Shown one piece after another: positions 47,019-57,359 of a stretch of DNA of 64,000 nucleotides. The notes under the pieces are model-generated. The model saw only the letters and a list, made by a program, of their open reading frames with translations. It ran no database searches and was not told where the DNA came from. Numbering within the stretch: the first letter of the stretch is position 1; every line of letters starts with the position of its first letter. The position numbers and the translations under genes are program-made. The DNA is from Favolaschia claudopus (Eukaryota > Basidiomycota > Agaricomycetes > Agaricales > Mycenaceae). The DNA is taken from NCBI GenBank assembly GCA_037176885.1, contig JAWWNJ010000154.1, forward strand, positions 310,001 to 374,000, written 5' to 3'.

Positions 47019-48452
47019 TTACACTGCGCGCGAAGTTGAGGAGTAACGGAGGATTCGACAGAAACTTACGCGATCATTATAACGGTGCAACTCAATTTGG
47101 GAGTACAATTCAATTAGCATTAGACTCTGGCAACATTCGTCGCCTCGGCTGCCAAGAACGATAGTCAGAGCATTGGACAAGAAGTGCGGAAGGGCGAATA
47201 CAATTATATACGGCTCTTCCTTGGGTGTCGCGTCCTCCTTAGGTTTCGAAGGCTCCGAGAGTAGCCGAAGGACCCTAAGATCAATTAGCTGTATGTAGGA
47301 TGAAGCGCAAGCATAGAACGTACCCTGAATCGCGCGCTTGAGGGCAGATGAGGACGCGGAATGACTTGCCTGGGGGCAGATATGTGGGAGCTGAATCGCA
47401 GGTCTGGTGAGTGAACTGCTGGCAAGCAATAGCTGGGAAACATACCTAACTGTGGACCCAATACAGCGTGCGAGCCGGTATCGAAGTTAGCGGGAGATCC
47501 CTCTGCATCCTGCAGCTTTGTCGCCAACTGCGTGGTGATGACCACCTGAAGCAGTCGACTCAGTATCGAAACATGAAGAGAAAGCGCAAGACAGAAACAG
47601 ACCGTAACGCCACGCGCCGTGGCTTGGACGAGAGCTTTCTTAATGCTGTCAAGTACCGAGTTCTTCAGCTGAAGCGAGAGCCTTTTGGAAGCTTGAAGCG
47701 GAAAATGCAGAGAGGAGAGTACAAGGAGGCCGATCTGTCAATCATGCAGCGGTTGAGTAGCGAAATGAATGTCACAGACCTTGGGATGTGCGTGTAATAA
47801 TTGGGGGAGTCCACGAATAAATACCACCAATTCCGGCAAGGTGTGCAGAACATGGTGAAATATTCGTTCAACAGCGTTTGGTAGAAAGGTCTGCAGTGCA
47901 GACGCAGTGGTCATATTTTGCGTGTCTGTGATCGACGGTGAGGTGCCGTATCCCACAGATGAATACTACTCACCCAAGAAGAGAACTTGTTCGTCCGGGT
48001 TATTCTTCACGAATGATCTGACAAGGCACATGACAATAGCGGCCTTTGGAGTCCCTGGCGGGCCAGATATCTCAAGCACTTGTTTTCGCAATAGCCCGCC
48101 ACCAAGTAGCTTATCAAGGGGACTGCATGTAGTCGCAATTCGAGGAGCGGAGCTCGAAGATGATGATAATGCAGCAGAGGCGGGCTGTGATAGTGGAACT
48201 GTCCGTGTCTGCGTCTTGGTCTGCGAGAACAAAGCCTGCGATGACGGCAACGGTATTGAAAGATCTTTCGGAGTCTCAGCGAATAGCTTCGTGGACGAGA
48301 GAAATTGAAGTACCTTTGGCTAGTTTCTCTGCATTTGACGAGTCGAGATCTTGCACTGTCTCGTACCCGGCTCTAATGAGAGCAGAAAGCGTAGATTGTG
48401 GGATAGCTAGGGAAGAAAGCGGTCTACTGGTCAGTTGAGACAGCCGATCCAT
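47019..48452 (-). CDS. RAD51-paralogue-like recombination protein
   Basis: RecA/RAD51-superfamily protein, closest in plan to fungal RAD51C-type paralogues that help load Rad51. The start at 48452 (MDRLSQLTSRPLSSLAIPQS) leads into a helical N-terminus (LSALIRAGYETVQDL) typical of RAD51 paralogues. The core exon reads CSPLDKLLGGGLLRKQVLEI then GPPGTPKAAIVM at the Walker A position. Later exons read FLPNAVERIFHHVLHTLPEL, IGLLVLSSLHFPLQASKRLS (Walker B position), VTVVITTQLATKL (L2-like) and FRVLICPQ. Walker A keeps the Lys but has Pro for Gly and Ala for Thr/Ser after it, and the Walker B Asp is absent. ATP hydrolysis is therefore doubtful. The C-terminus (EEPYII then a short exon) could end a few bases either side of 47019. 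About 330-350 residues. Confidence 0.8.
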
Positions 48453-48839
48453 CCTGGCTTCGTTGGACTATAGTGGCTTAGTGTAGAGTATGTAGGATCG
48501 CGGAGATTCTTGCGTATAGAAATTGGTAAATTCAAAGCAAACGAAGCCTTGCCAGGCCAATGCCACCACACACGAATGATCGTTCAAGTCCGAGTCGAGA
48601 GCAAAGTGAAATCGCGGTCAGGTGACACGTGTCGCGGTTTCATTCCCACGAAATCCCACCCTTCCCCCTTCCCGCGACTTGTATGCTCTAGACTTTCCGA
48701 TAAATTCTGCTCTTGGCTGATGTGGTTTGGAGCTTTTCTGTGTACGGGACAACACTCACAGGTCCCGCCGCGCTGCTACTTATCCCGTCTTAAGGAATTT
48801 GCAGCATTTGCTTAGTTCGTTTCGGGAATCGGACATGCT
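48453..48839. other. Intergenic region
   Basis: 387 bp between the ATG of the RAD51-like gene and the stop of the methyltransferase gene, both on the minus strand. The plus-strand frame at 48727-49125 is antisense to the methyltransferase and is not called. Confidence 0.5.
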
Positions 48840-49651
48840 TTACTGTGTAAAATATCCGCGACGACCCACCCAATACCTGCAAGCAGCTTTGCGAGCTCTT
48901 AAAGCCTCGCTATCTAGTCCACTGACGGCGAGTCTCCCTGACCATTCTTGTTCTTCTGTAGATGATATGACCTCCTCGAAAACAAACCCTGCTTTGGCGG
49001 AGAGGCGCAAAAGTTATCACAGACGTCTGGTTTTGTGTAGGTTCCCGCCTGAAAGAAAGCCAATTAGTTTTGGCCCGCTCAGAGAATTTCAGACATACAG
49101 CAACATGTATCCGAGCATCTTGTGAGCGCGCGAGCAGGGCGTCCACGGACGATACGAGCAGCTCATGCGAGCTATGAAAGTGAAGAAGATCCGAAAGGAT
49201 GACCACGTCGTATCCACCGCCACCGGAAAGTCCTCTGTGAGTAGACATATCAGTAAAATCACTTCATACCAGCAGACGTCGACAGACATACAGGAGCGGC
49301 GCAACATTACTCCACTCGTATCCAGAAGAGCTAACTGTACATCCAGGAGAAACCAAATGAGTGTTCTGTGTCACATTTCGGACCAAGTTCCCCAGAATTC
49401 CAGGATCGGGGTAGTCTGTAACGACAATCTTGGTTGGCGGATCTGGCAGCGTTGATAATAGCAACGATGGCAGAGCGGAGCCTGCACCCAATTCTATGAC
49501 TACAGAACGTTCAATGACCCCTGTGGGCAAGATGATTCATGATGGACTAACCATTTTGCCCCGGAGCTGTCAACAGTCCCCTTTCGATTCTTTCCGCAAG
49601 AAAAAGAGCAGGAGAAAACAAGTGATCGGCGAGAAGGGTGTTGGCCTCCAT
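48840..49651 (-). CDS. EFM7: EFM7-like family-16 methyltransferase with an apparent frameshift
   Basis: Seven-beta-strand SAM methyltransferase of family 16, resembling EFM7/Nnt1, which methylates elongation factor eEF1A. The start at 49651 reads MEANTLLADHLFSPALFLAE. A 52-nt intron (about 49501-49552) joins it to VIELGAGSALPSLLLSTL (SAM motif I). Then follow KIVVTDYPDPGILGNL (motif II), GYEWSN and YDVVILSDLLHFHSSHELLV. After a 47-nt intron the text is AGTYTKPDVCDNF, then the frame breaks. The family's next residues (LRLSAKAGFVFEEVISSTEE, ending ACRYWVGRRGYFTQ, TAA at 48840) continue in the -1 frame. The junction is AACTTTTGCGC at about 49008-49018; one extra T would restore the frame. It may be an assembly error, a recent null allele, or real frameshifting. 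Without it the protein stops about 30 residues later in unrelated sequence. Confidence 0.82.
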
Positions 49652-49988
49652 TTTTCACAAAAAAATCAAGTTTGCTATTGTATGATAATGGACTTTGCTC
49701 TACCTTTCCTTCCTATTCATCCGCGAACGATCAAACAACCTCCATTCACCAACTTTCAGAATTGTACCTTCGGCGCGACTGTGAGTTGCAGATCCCCATA
49801 TGTGATGACTTCATTCTCGACGACCTGTTTCCCACCGAGAAATTCAAGCGCATCGCTGAGGATGTCGGCAGGATCGGTCGAATCCATGTCAAAATCCAAA
49901 ATTACCAAAACGGGAAGAGAGAAGGTTAGTTGCTTGGTTGTATTTGCTCATTGAGGCTGTGCACTAACCCACTTAAACTTGAACCAAC
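49652..49988. promoter_or_regulatory. 337-bp divergent promoter, with an unexplained open frame
   Basis: Separates the EFM7-like gene (minus) from the cyclo-ligase (plus). On the plus strand a frame reading LYLRRDCELQIPICDDFILD then LFPTEKFKRIAEDVGRIGRI (about 49750-49930) looks coding, follows a good acceptor (AACTTTCAG) and ends at a GTTAGT donor. No ATG or partner exon was found. It might be a small separate gene or an unresolved 5' exon; kept as uncertain. Confidence 0.35.
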
Positions 49989-50894
49989 ATGTCTGCGGCT
50001 GCACTCGCACTGAAGGCAGAGAAAAAAATTCTGAGAAAGGCCATGACGGCAAATCTCCGGGATCTCTCACCTTCTCACATTCAAGACCAATGTCTGGGCA
50101 TCTTGGCGCTTGAAAACCTAAAGACTCATTTTTCGTACTAGCAAGAGCATTGACAACCAGAATACTTTCTTTGCCCTCGGTCGTACAGTCCAAGACTGTC
50201 AGCTGCTACCTCAGCATGCCGTCTGGTGAGATCGACACGTCTATGCTTGTTCGAGAAATTTTACGATCGGGTACGTCTGCCATAAGCTTCACGTCTAATG
50301 ATTTCATCTATATTGGTAGGCAAGTCTCTCTTCGTTCCAAGAATAGATAAGACCGTCGACGGACGGATGGATTTTCTCCAAATCCATTCGGAGGATGATC
50401 TGAATTCTTTACCTGCCGGCGTCTGGGGCATCAAAGAACCTGACCTGTCGTATAACGACAAACCGCGGGCTAATGGTACTTTGTCTTCATGAAATCCATG
50501 AAATTGAATGACTCATTTCGTTGTGTAGCTAATGATACTGGTTTGGATCTGATTCTCCTTCCAGGTACGGTACAGTACTGCATTAAGCTGGGTATCTTCT
50601 AACTGCAGTTGCGTCTTCAAGGGCTGGCGTTCGACCGTTCCTCCTCGCGTCTTGGTCATGGGAAGGGCTATTACGACAGATTCATCACCGCCTACACGCA
50701 AAATGACCGTCCTCCACCGCTGCTCGGTAAGCTCACCCGTCTCCTTCGCTGTTGGACGATGTACTGACTGCTTTCCACCAGTTGGCCTGGCTTTACGCGA
50801 ACAACTCCTCGACCCCAACACAATACCCACGGCCTCGCACGATTGGAAGATGGACTGCATAGTAACCGACAAAGAATACATTCACCGAAAATGA
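49989..50894 (+). CDS. FAU1: 5-formyltetrahydrofolate cyclo-ligase
   Basis: ATP-dependent enzyme converting 5-formyl-THF to 5,10-methenyl-THF in one-carbon metabolism. The start MSAAALALKAEKKILRKAMT at 49989 has the basic N-terminal helix. After an intron of about 50 nt come ILSLPSVVQSKTVSCYLSMP with SGEIDT, then GKSLFVPRI and RMDFLQIHSEDDL. Substrate-site text WGIKEP follows, then the catalytic nucleotide-binding loop RLGHGKGYYDRFI (family GxGKGYYD) and LALREQLL with the closing segment WKMDCIVTDKEYIHRK, stop at 50892-50894. Five introns of about 50 nt. About 215 residues, within the family's usual 200-230. All key residues seen. Divergent from the methyltransferase gene, tail-to-tail with the alpha/beta hydrolase, 113 bp between stops. 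Confidence 0.93.
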
Positions 50895-51007
50895 AACATA
50901 TACAAAACGGTCCGTTGTACAAGAACAAACAAATTCGAACAATTGCCTGGGATATATAAATAAATGTACACGAATGCCGAATGCACGCTCAGAAAGCTTG
51001 GAAACAT

Positions 51008-52287
51008 TCACTCGTAATCTGAATCATCGTCGTCCTGACAGTATCCCGCCTTTTTCAAGGCGGCCGTGAAAGGTGAGACGACGGAAGGTCGTGCCGGGGG
51101 GATGGACATTCCGGGCGAGTTACGGGAGACATTGTCGAAGATCAAAGCATTGATTCTACGTCGGGTCAATTGCTGATCTCTCGGACAACGACGAGAAGAG
51201 AACTCACTCCTTGGGATTAGAAACGTTCCCAAAATGATAGGCCCCAGGGACCTCGACGAGCTGCGCGTCAACACCATTGTCTTGGAGAAGCTTGAGTACC
51301 TCCTCCGTGTACTCGACGGCGTATGCGATGTCGGCGCCGCAGTGAATGAGCTTGATGGGGCACCTGATTTTGCGGACGGCTGCGGGTGTCTGAGCCGTCC
51401 GCTTGACGAAGAAGTCGATGGTGGTGATGCGGTACTCGTCGAGTTTGTTGCGGCCCCAATTTTTAAGGGCGTGAGGGACGGTGCGGGCGATGAGGCTGCG
51501 ACGCGAGGGAGATGTCAGAGTGAGCTAGAGAATGTAATTCGGCGAGTACTCACGCATTAATGAAGCTCGACTGCTGTCCGCTGAAGCCCAACTGGAGGGC
51601 GCCGCAAACAGCGTCGAGGAGGGCTATTTGATCAACCTTCTTACCCTTGAACGCCTCGACCCAACAGTCGTGAATCTCCTCACGACCCTCAGCAACGTCA
51701 AGGGGCTGTTTTTTTCACGTCGTTAGACCTCGGTTCGCGTACGAGCTGTGCAAACTTACCTCAATGAGAGGGAGTGGGGAGATCATGCTGAGAGACAGGA
51801 CTTTCTCGGGGAAAGAGATGGCGAATTGGAGGGAGATGCAGGCCCCCATCGATACACCTGCCAAGTGACAGGCTGGCAGGCGGAGGGCTTTCTGAACGCA
51901 AGTTGAGACGTCTGGGCAAACACGTCGATTAAAGCAGGTAACGAACCATGAACTCGCTGATATCATCTGCGGCCTGCTCTCGTCCATACGCCGCTCCAAC
52001 TTTACCAGATGTTTCGCCGTGACTACGCAAATCCAGAGCAACAAGGTTAAACCGCCTAAGAGTGGGATCGGCGAATTGAACTGGTGATGATGTGTAAGTG
52101 CAAGGTCAGGCAAGAGTATCCGGGGAGACTTGCGTTCGAATATTTCTGAGGCAATGTAGACAGGGTGAATGAAGATGACAGTGGGGATGTTCTTGTCGAT
52201 TGACTTGGCTGACGCATTCCCCGGGGTGGAGATAGTGTAGTGGATGTTGGCTGAACCAGCACTGCTCTTGATCTTGATGTCAGGCAT
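51008..52287 (-). CDS. Alpha/beta hydrolase
   Basis: Serine hydrolase of the alpha/beta fold; substrate unknown. The start at 52287 gives MPDIKIKSSAGSANIHYTIS. Domain landmarks: TVIFIHPVYIASEIFE (oxyanion strand), FNLVALDLRSHGETSGK, and the nucleophile elbow LAGVSMGACISLQF (Ser in GVSMG). The acid region is LIHCGADIAYAVEY and the catalytic His lies in VPGAYHFGN. A final exon ends AGYCQDDDDSDYE, TGA at 51008-51010, an unusual acidic tail. About 310-320 residues with six short introns. The in-frame TTG upstream is not used; the ATG at 52287 fits the fold. No signal peptide, so cytosolic. Sequence pattern recalls epoxide-hydrolase/haloperoxidase-like groups, but there is no basis for a specific reaction. 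Confidence 0.88.
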
Positions 52288-52377
52288 AGCGAAAACGAAA
52301 GTGGAAGTGTAGACAAGGGTGGACAAGGGCGATGAGTGTAGTGAACCACGAAGGAAGGCGGCGTTCGCAATTGGATT

Positions 52378-52383
52378 TATATA
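52378..52383 (-). promoter_or_regulatory. Putative TATA box of the alpha/beta hydrolase gene
   Basis: TATATAAA on the minus strand, about 90 bp upstream of the ATG at 52287. Confidence 0.5.
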
Positions 52384-52815
52384 CGATGTGCGGACTGTTT
52401 ATGTCTAGGGGTCTGATAGGAGCGGAAGACAGTCTTGATCTGAGATTTCCGGATTCCACGCGGTGGAACCAATTGCTGTTTGTCTGAAAGGCACCGCGTT
52501 GCCCCTCTCGGTTTCAGTTCTCGCCAGTCTCCTGCTTAGGAGGACTAATTATTTTCGAGATTTCCGGGTCGCCCGGCGGTTCTCATTGGTAAGGCAGGAA
52601 TCGTGCTTTGAATGGTGAGACGGACAAGGATTTCTTGAGGTAGGTACATACTTGACGTAGAATAAGCTCTTTGAGTTTGACTGCTCACTACGAGCCGGGA
52701 TACTCGATAAACTCCGTAGTGATCACGGTTGGTCGGACGACTCGGATGGACGATCGGTGCATCTTTGAAAAACGCCAACGAAACGTTGTGAATTGGCAGC
52801 GGTGGCAGTTAAAAA
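52384..52815. other. Intergenic region
   Basis: About 430 bp between the hydrolase promoter and the Rpc9 stop. Only frames without motifs. Confidence 0.5.
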
Positions 52816-53536
52816 TCAATCATCGTCTCCGTCCATTTCAAGATCACCCTCGACACCAGCACCCGTGCCCGTGTCGTCAAACTCCTCTGCAACATACTGG
52901 TAATCGCCCTCTTCCCAGTCGTCAACTGCGACTGCGTTCTGGACAACCGTTCCACGGGAAACAGGATTCAGAGCTGGATCCACTACCAGCGAACTTGAGA
53001 CATGGGATAAAATTTCTTCCATATGTTCTGATAACCTGTCTTCGAGTTCCTCAACGATCTATGACGCACGAAATTGAAAACCCGTATCAAATTGAGATGA
53101 TATAAAAAACTCACAACGTAGAGTTCGATATGGTTTTGAGGTGCCAGATTTACGATTTGTAACTTTTCTGCTTTAGTAAGTTCGTAAGGCGCGAGGGACT
53201 TGACCAGTTGAGTAATGGCTTGGGGAGTCTGAGAGGCAGTGGGTTGGTAGTCGGCAGAAAGGTATTGGATTGCCTCCATGGTCCATGAGTTTGCTTTGCA
53301 ACGAAATTCCGCCAAGCCGAAATTACCTCAAACGACACTGTTCTCAGGTTTTCACACACGTCCACGACAGTAGGATCTTTTCCACCACCAACAGGCACCG
53401 TCGAACCCAACCCTGAGGCTTCCTCCTCTTTCTTAATGCGGTGTGCTGTCTTTGTGCGAGCGAGCTGATCGCTCTCGAGATCCCGCAGAAGCGACAAAAC
53501 TTCGTAGTTGGATAGAAGGGCTGCCCGAGGATTCAC
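52816..53536 (-). CDS. RPC17: RNA polymerase III subunit Rpc9 (Rpc17/CRCP)
   Basis: Stalk subunit of RNA polymerase III, pairing with Rpc25, needed for initiation at tRNA and 5S genes; related to Rpb4. The N-terminus reads NPRAALLSNYEVLSLLRDLE, matching the family's ALLSNYEVxxLLxDL. Then follow a charged loop (AHRIKKEEEASGLG), AIQYLSADYQPTASQTPQAI, LAPYELTKAEKLQIVNLAP and the C-terminal helix (IVEELEDRLSEHMEEILSHV), which is joined across an intron at about 53057-53116. An acidic tail ends EGDLEMDGDDD at 52816. The exon begins at an acceptor just before V-V-N-P, so the initiator (probably Met-Glu, near 53590) is in a tiny upstream exon that I could not join by a standard GT donor. About 190 residues. 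Confidence 0.88.
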
Positions 53537-53978
53537 AACCTACTTGTAAGGTTACACGACGCGTGTTATATTCGAATACTGAGACGAGCCTCCATTTGTG
53601 GTCCAAGCTAAGGATTTGGGGTGAGTCAAAGATAGTTACGTTCGCGATGTGTGACGCTGTTTGGCTGCAGCCCTCACTATGTGACTTTCTCTCGATCCAG
53701 CTCCTTTGTCCCGCTGTCTCCTCCTAAAGACACGAATAGAATCGCAACCAATACTAGATTCTCCAGAAACTTTGCTTGAAAGCTCAATTGCAATGGATAC
53801 GAGTCTAACTTTTCTGTCTGCGAACGTTCCAACTTGAAGTGTATAACCGTATCATCTTGGGGCTGGACCTCTCTGCCTGCATTCTGAGGGGTCCATTAAT
53901 GGCCAAGAGACTGTTTGAATACGATCAGGGCACCACTCACTAGGGGTCACAATTAAAATCTTTGACCCGACAGGCTTT
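53537..53978. other. Divergent intergenic region
   Basis: Upstream region shared by Rpc9 (whose first exon is probably within 53537-53600) and the CPL1-like gene. No other feature recognised. Confidence 0.45.
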
Positions 53979-53985
53979 TATATAG
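53979..53985 (+). promoter_or_regulatory. TATA box of the CPL1-like gene
   Basis: TATATAG 69 bp upstream of the ATG at 54054, followed by a C/T-rich stretch. A strong TATA element suits a regulated, abundant secreted product. Confidence 0.6.
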
Positions 53986-54053
53986 AGGGAGTCAGTCCGG
54001 TCTAGCTGTCGTCGACCCTGCTCGCCTTCGTTTCCTTCACTTGAGGAGCCATT

Positions 54054-57000
54054 ATGTTCCTTCTCCACAGGCTGCCGTCCCACATGATTGGCACACTTTC
54101 GCTCCTTGTCGCGCTCTCTTCTCCCCTTGTCGCCGCCGACTTGCTGCCTCGCACCAACGGCGTTTGTGTCAGTAACTTTCTTGCTTCAACATTTTCTACG
54201 CGTTCTTATCTCTCAAAAGGAATCATGCCCCGCTATCTCTGGGCGCACTCTTACGTCGAGTTCTGAAACGTCCAACTCCATCAACTGCGCGTCAGTCTAG
54301 GATTATTCATCTCTCCCTCAAGATGCTGACTTCTTTGTGACTTGCAGGTATACCGGTAGCGCCACCTGTAGTACGTTTTTTCTTCTTCTATCGGTGGCTT
54401 GCATCCACTTGATTATTGACGACGAATCCGCCTTGCAGAATATGTGAGTGTCTTCCAGTTTTTTCATGACTTGCATCTGACAAGTTTTCAGAGCCCCTCT
54501 AATGGCGCACTTATGGTTACCGGAAGCACTGTCTCTAAGTGCCCCAACTACTGCTGCTCGGACGACTTCACCTTTTATGCCGTGAGGCTGATTCTTGTTC
54601 CATTTGACTGCGTATTCAAGTTTTGCCTAGGGCTCGGGTGGATGCGTTCGCAAAGTCACTTGCGACGCCGGAAAATACCGGTTAGCTTTTTTTGTGTGAA
54701 GCCCCTGGCTAGTACTTATTGCTTATCATCATCTAGTGACGATTCTAACGCCTGTGTCTCTTGCCCGAGCGGCCAAACTTCCAACCCTGTATGTTGTTTG
54801 TCTATGTTCGATGACTCTGGTCTCATCGTCATCACAGGGAGCGACTTGCGCAAACGACTGCTTCTGCGCTGCTGGTTCATACCGCCGCGGTAACTCATGC
54901 TCTTCGTGCGCTGCGGGAACATTCAGTGGACCCGGTGCTTCCTCGTGCACACCCTGTGCTGCGAACACCATATCCACCCCTGGGGCGTCCACCTGCACAT
55001 CTTGCCCTCCTGGCTCAACCTCGAGAGCGGTATGTTTCTTCTCTTCTTTCTTACAACTCCGCCTTATCTAGATGATAGGGCTCAGCAACTTGCACTCCTG
55101 TCTCTTGCCCTCGTGGCAGTTTCATCGATGGAAATTCTTGCTCAACATGTCCCGAGGGAACTTACAGTGGACGGGACTCTAATACTTGCAGTCAATGCCC
55201 TGCCAACACGTTCTCTGCCGCTGGAGCGTCCAGCTGCACGGCATGCCCCACCGGTCACACTTGCAGAGCCGTACGTTTTCGCTCGCACACCTTGTTCGTC
55301 TGCTCACCCGCGCACATCTAGGGCTCAACCCATATCTCGCAATGCACTGCTCCTTGCGTAGCCGGAAACTACCTCCAAAACGGTCAATGTACCCCTTGTG
55401 ACGCCGGCACCTTCAGCTCCGGCCCCAACGCTGCGTCGTGCACTGACTGTCCCGCTAACACCTTCTCTGGACGTGGCGCGGGAACCTGCACGAACTGCCC
55501 TACCGGTCACACTTGCCCCTCCGTAAGTATTCAGGCGTTCCTATCTGCTCCCAGCAACTGAGTTACACTCAATAGCGATCGACCGCTTCGTCTCAATGTA
55601 CCGCGCCTTCGTGCCCGGCCGGAAGCTACCTCCACAACCGTCAATGTACCTCTTGTTCGTCGGGGACGTTTAGCTCCAGCCCCGACTCAACATCTTGCAC
55701 TCCTTGCCCTGCGAATACGATCTCTGGTCCTGGAGCGACGAGCTGCAGCGATTGCCCTGCGAGCACCAAGTCTCGGGCTGTATGTGCTTGGTCCCTTTCG
55801 TCTCCCAGCTGCTCATGAATCTCGCTTACAGGGTTCATCCACTTGCTCGCCTGTTTCGTGCCCTGCTGGAAGCTTCATCAACGGCCATGAGTGCAGCAGC
55901 TGCCCTGCTGGCACTTACAGCGGACGCGACTTCGCTTCTTGCACCGACTGCCCAGCCAACTCTTTCTCCAGCGGCGGAACTGCCACCTGCACCCACTGCC
56001 CGACCGGTTATACTTCCTTCCCTGTGAGTCATCACAACTTCAGTTGATTTTTTGTCGTCTCATATCATCATACAGGGTTCGACCAGCGCATCCTCATGCA
56101 CGGCTACTTGCCCTGCTGGCAAGTATGTGAACAACGGTCAATGTACTCCTTGCGCCGCCGGGACCTACAGCTCCAGCCCCAACTCCGCGACGTGCAGCCA
56201 ATGCCCGGCCAATACGTTCTCGAGTGGTGGTGCTGGCAGCTGCACTCCCTGCCCCACAGGACACACTTGCGGTCGTGTACGCGCCTTCCTCATCTCTATT
56301 TTCGATTTAACAATACTCAATTTTCATCAGGGCTCTACTCACTCGTCCCAATGCACCCCGCCTGCTTGCCCCGCTGGTCGCTACGTCAAAAACGGTCAGT
56401 GCGTCGCGTGCCCGGCTGGGACGTTCAGCGCCAACCCCGGCTCCACCTCATGCGACGAGTGTCCCGAAGACACGTACTCGGACGCAGGCGCCTCGCACTG
56501 CCTCAACTGCCCTCGTGGATTCGGATGCGGTCGTCGCAAGGGACCTGGTCAATGCCAGCCCAAGGGCTGCCCTCCCGGTTTCCACTACGGCGCCGACCGC
56601 CACTGCTACGAGTGCCCGCGCAACACCTACGGCCCTGGCGGTTATGCTGGATGTACGTCTTGCCCTCCCAACCAGCATTCGAGGCGCGGTTCCGATCATT
56701 GCACGCCCAACAATACGCCTTCGAATGTTCCTCGCGCCCCTCAGAAAGTCATCAGCTGCCCCCGCCACCATATGCTTTGCCCCATCGCCGCCGGAGTGGC
56801 GCAATTGGAGTGTGTCGACGTTCAGACTTCTCTCGAGTCCTGCGGTGGATGCGTGGGCTTGGAGGCGGACGGCACGGGTCAAGATTGCAGTGCCATCGCC
56901 AACGTTTCCGACGTCAGCTGCGTGCACGGCGCGTGCTTGGTGACCAAGTGCATCGGGGACTTTGAAGTGTCGACCGGTGGGGATTCGTGCGTCGAAACCC

Positions 57001-57056
57001 ACAAGAAGAAGAGATCATCGCACGCCGATGGTCATGCCCGTCGCCTCAGCCATTAA
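54054..57056 (+). CDS. Secreted cysteine-rich repeat protein with C-terminal CPL1-like domain
   Basis: Signal peptide at the start (MIGTLSLLVALSSPLVAADL after a short lead). A non-repetitive segment (SKCPNYCCSDDFTFYA) follows. Then come seven cysteine-rich repeats of the GCC2/GCC3, TNFR-like type, each about 65 residues with a CPAGTYS...CPANTFS...CTxCPTGHTC pattern. A shorter eighth unit (CPPGFHYGADRHCYECPRNT) is in the last exon. The C-terminus has the CPL1-like domain: CPRHHMLCPI, LECVDVQTSLESCGGCVGLE, GQDCSAIANVSDVSCVHGAC, and a basic tail, stop at 57054-57056. CPL1-like domains occur in fungal secreted and cell-surface proteins, including Cryptococcus Cpl1. About 750 residues. One repeat equals one exon (see the repeat entry), with same-phase introns of about 50 nt. 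The early exons (54170-54840) are the least certain. Likely an extracellular or cell-wall, disulphide-rich protein; ligand unknown. Confidence 0.88.
54838..56530 (+). repeat. Tandem exon repeats, one cysteine-rich unit per exon, order 1-A-B-B-A-B-B
   Basis: Exons start at about 54838, 55079, 55321, 55577, 55830, 56076 and 56331, each near 190-200 nt and bounded by introns of about 50 nt. Units 2 and 5 share CSPVSCPAGSFINGH-type text (CxPVSCPxGSFIxG...GTYSGRD). Units 3, 4, 6 and 7 share SQCTxP.C.AG.Y..NGQCT and GTFSS.P-type text. The order A-B-B, A-B-B implies duplication of a three-exon block. Splice phase is the same at each junction, which lets exons be gained or lost without frameshift. 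Confidence 0.75.
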
Positions 57057-57359
57057 CTGACTCACTAACGGATTTTTTTTTCTTTCTTCTCTGTCTGTTT
57101 TTTGAACGGCTTGGTTCACGTTCCATCACCTTCCTTTGGGACTTCTTCATTATATACCTTTTGTGCAAGGAATTAATATAGTCACTTTCCATTCATGTAG
57201 AAGCGTCAAGTCGTCTAGATAGTATGCAATGACCATTGAAGTAAATGCCCCTTCTTTGCCCCTTTTTCTAGTCGTCTTAAGGAGCAAATTGTTGCGATCA
57301 ATTTGGTTTCTTTCCTGTTCCTCTACTTCCATCATCCTTTTTTCTTGAATATCGATATC
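57057..57359. other. Intergenic region
   Basis: 303 bp with T-rich 3' flank of the CPL1-like gene and the 5' flank of the RRM gene. Nothing else seen. Confidence 0.5.
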
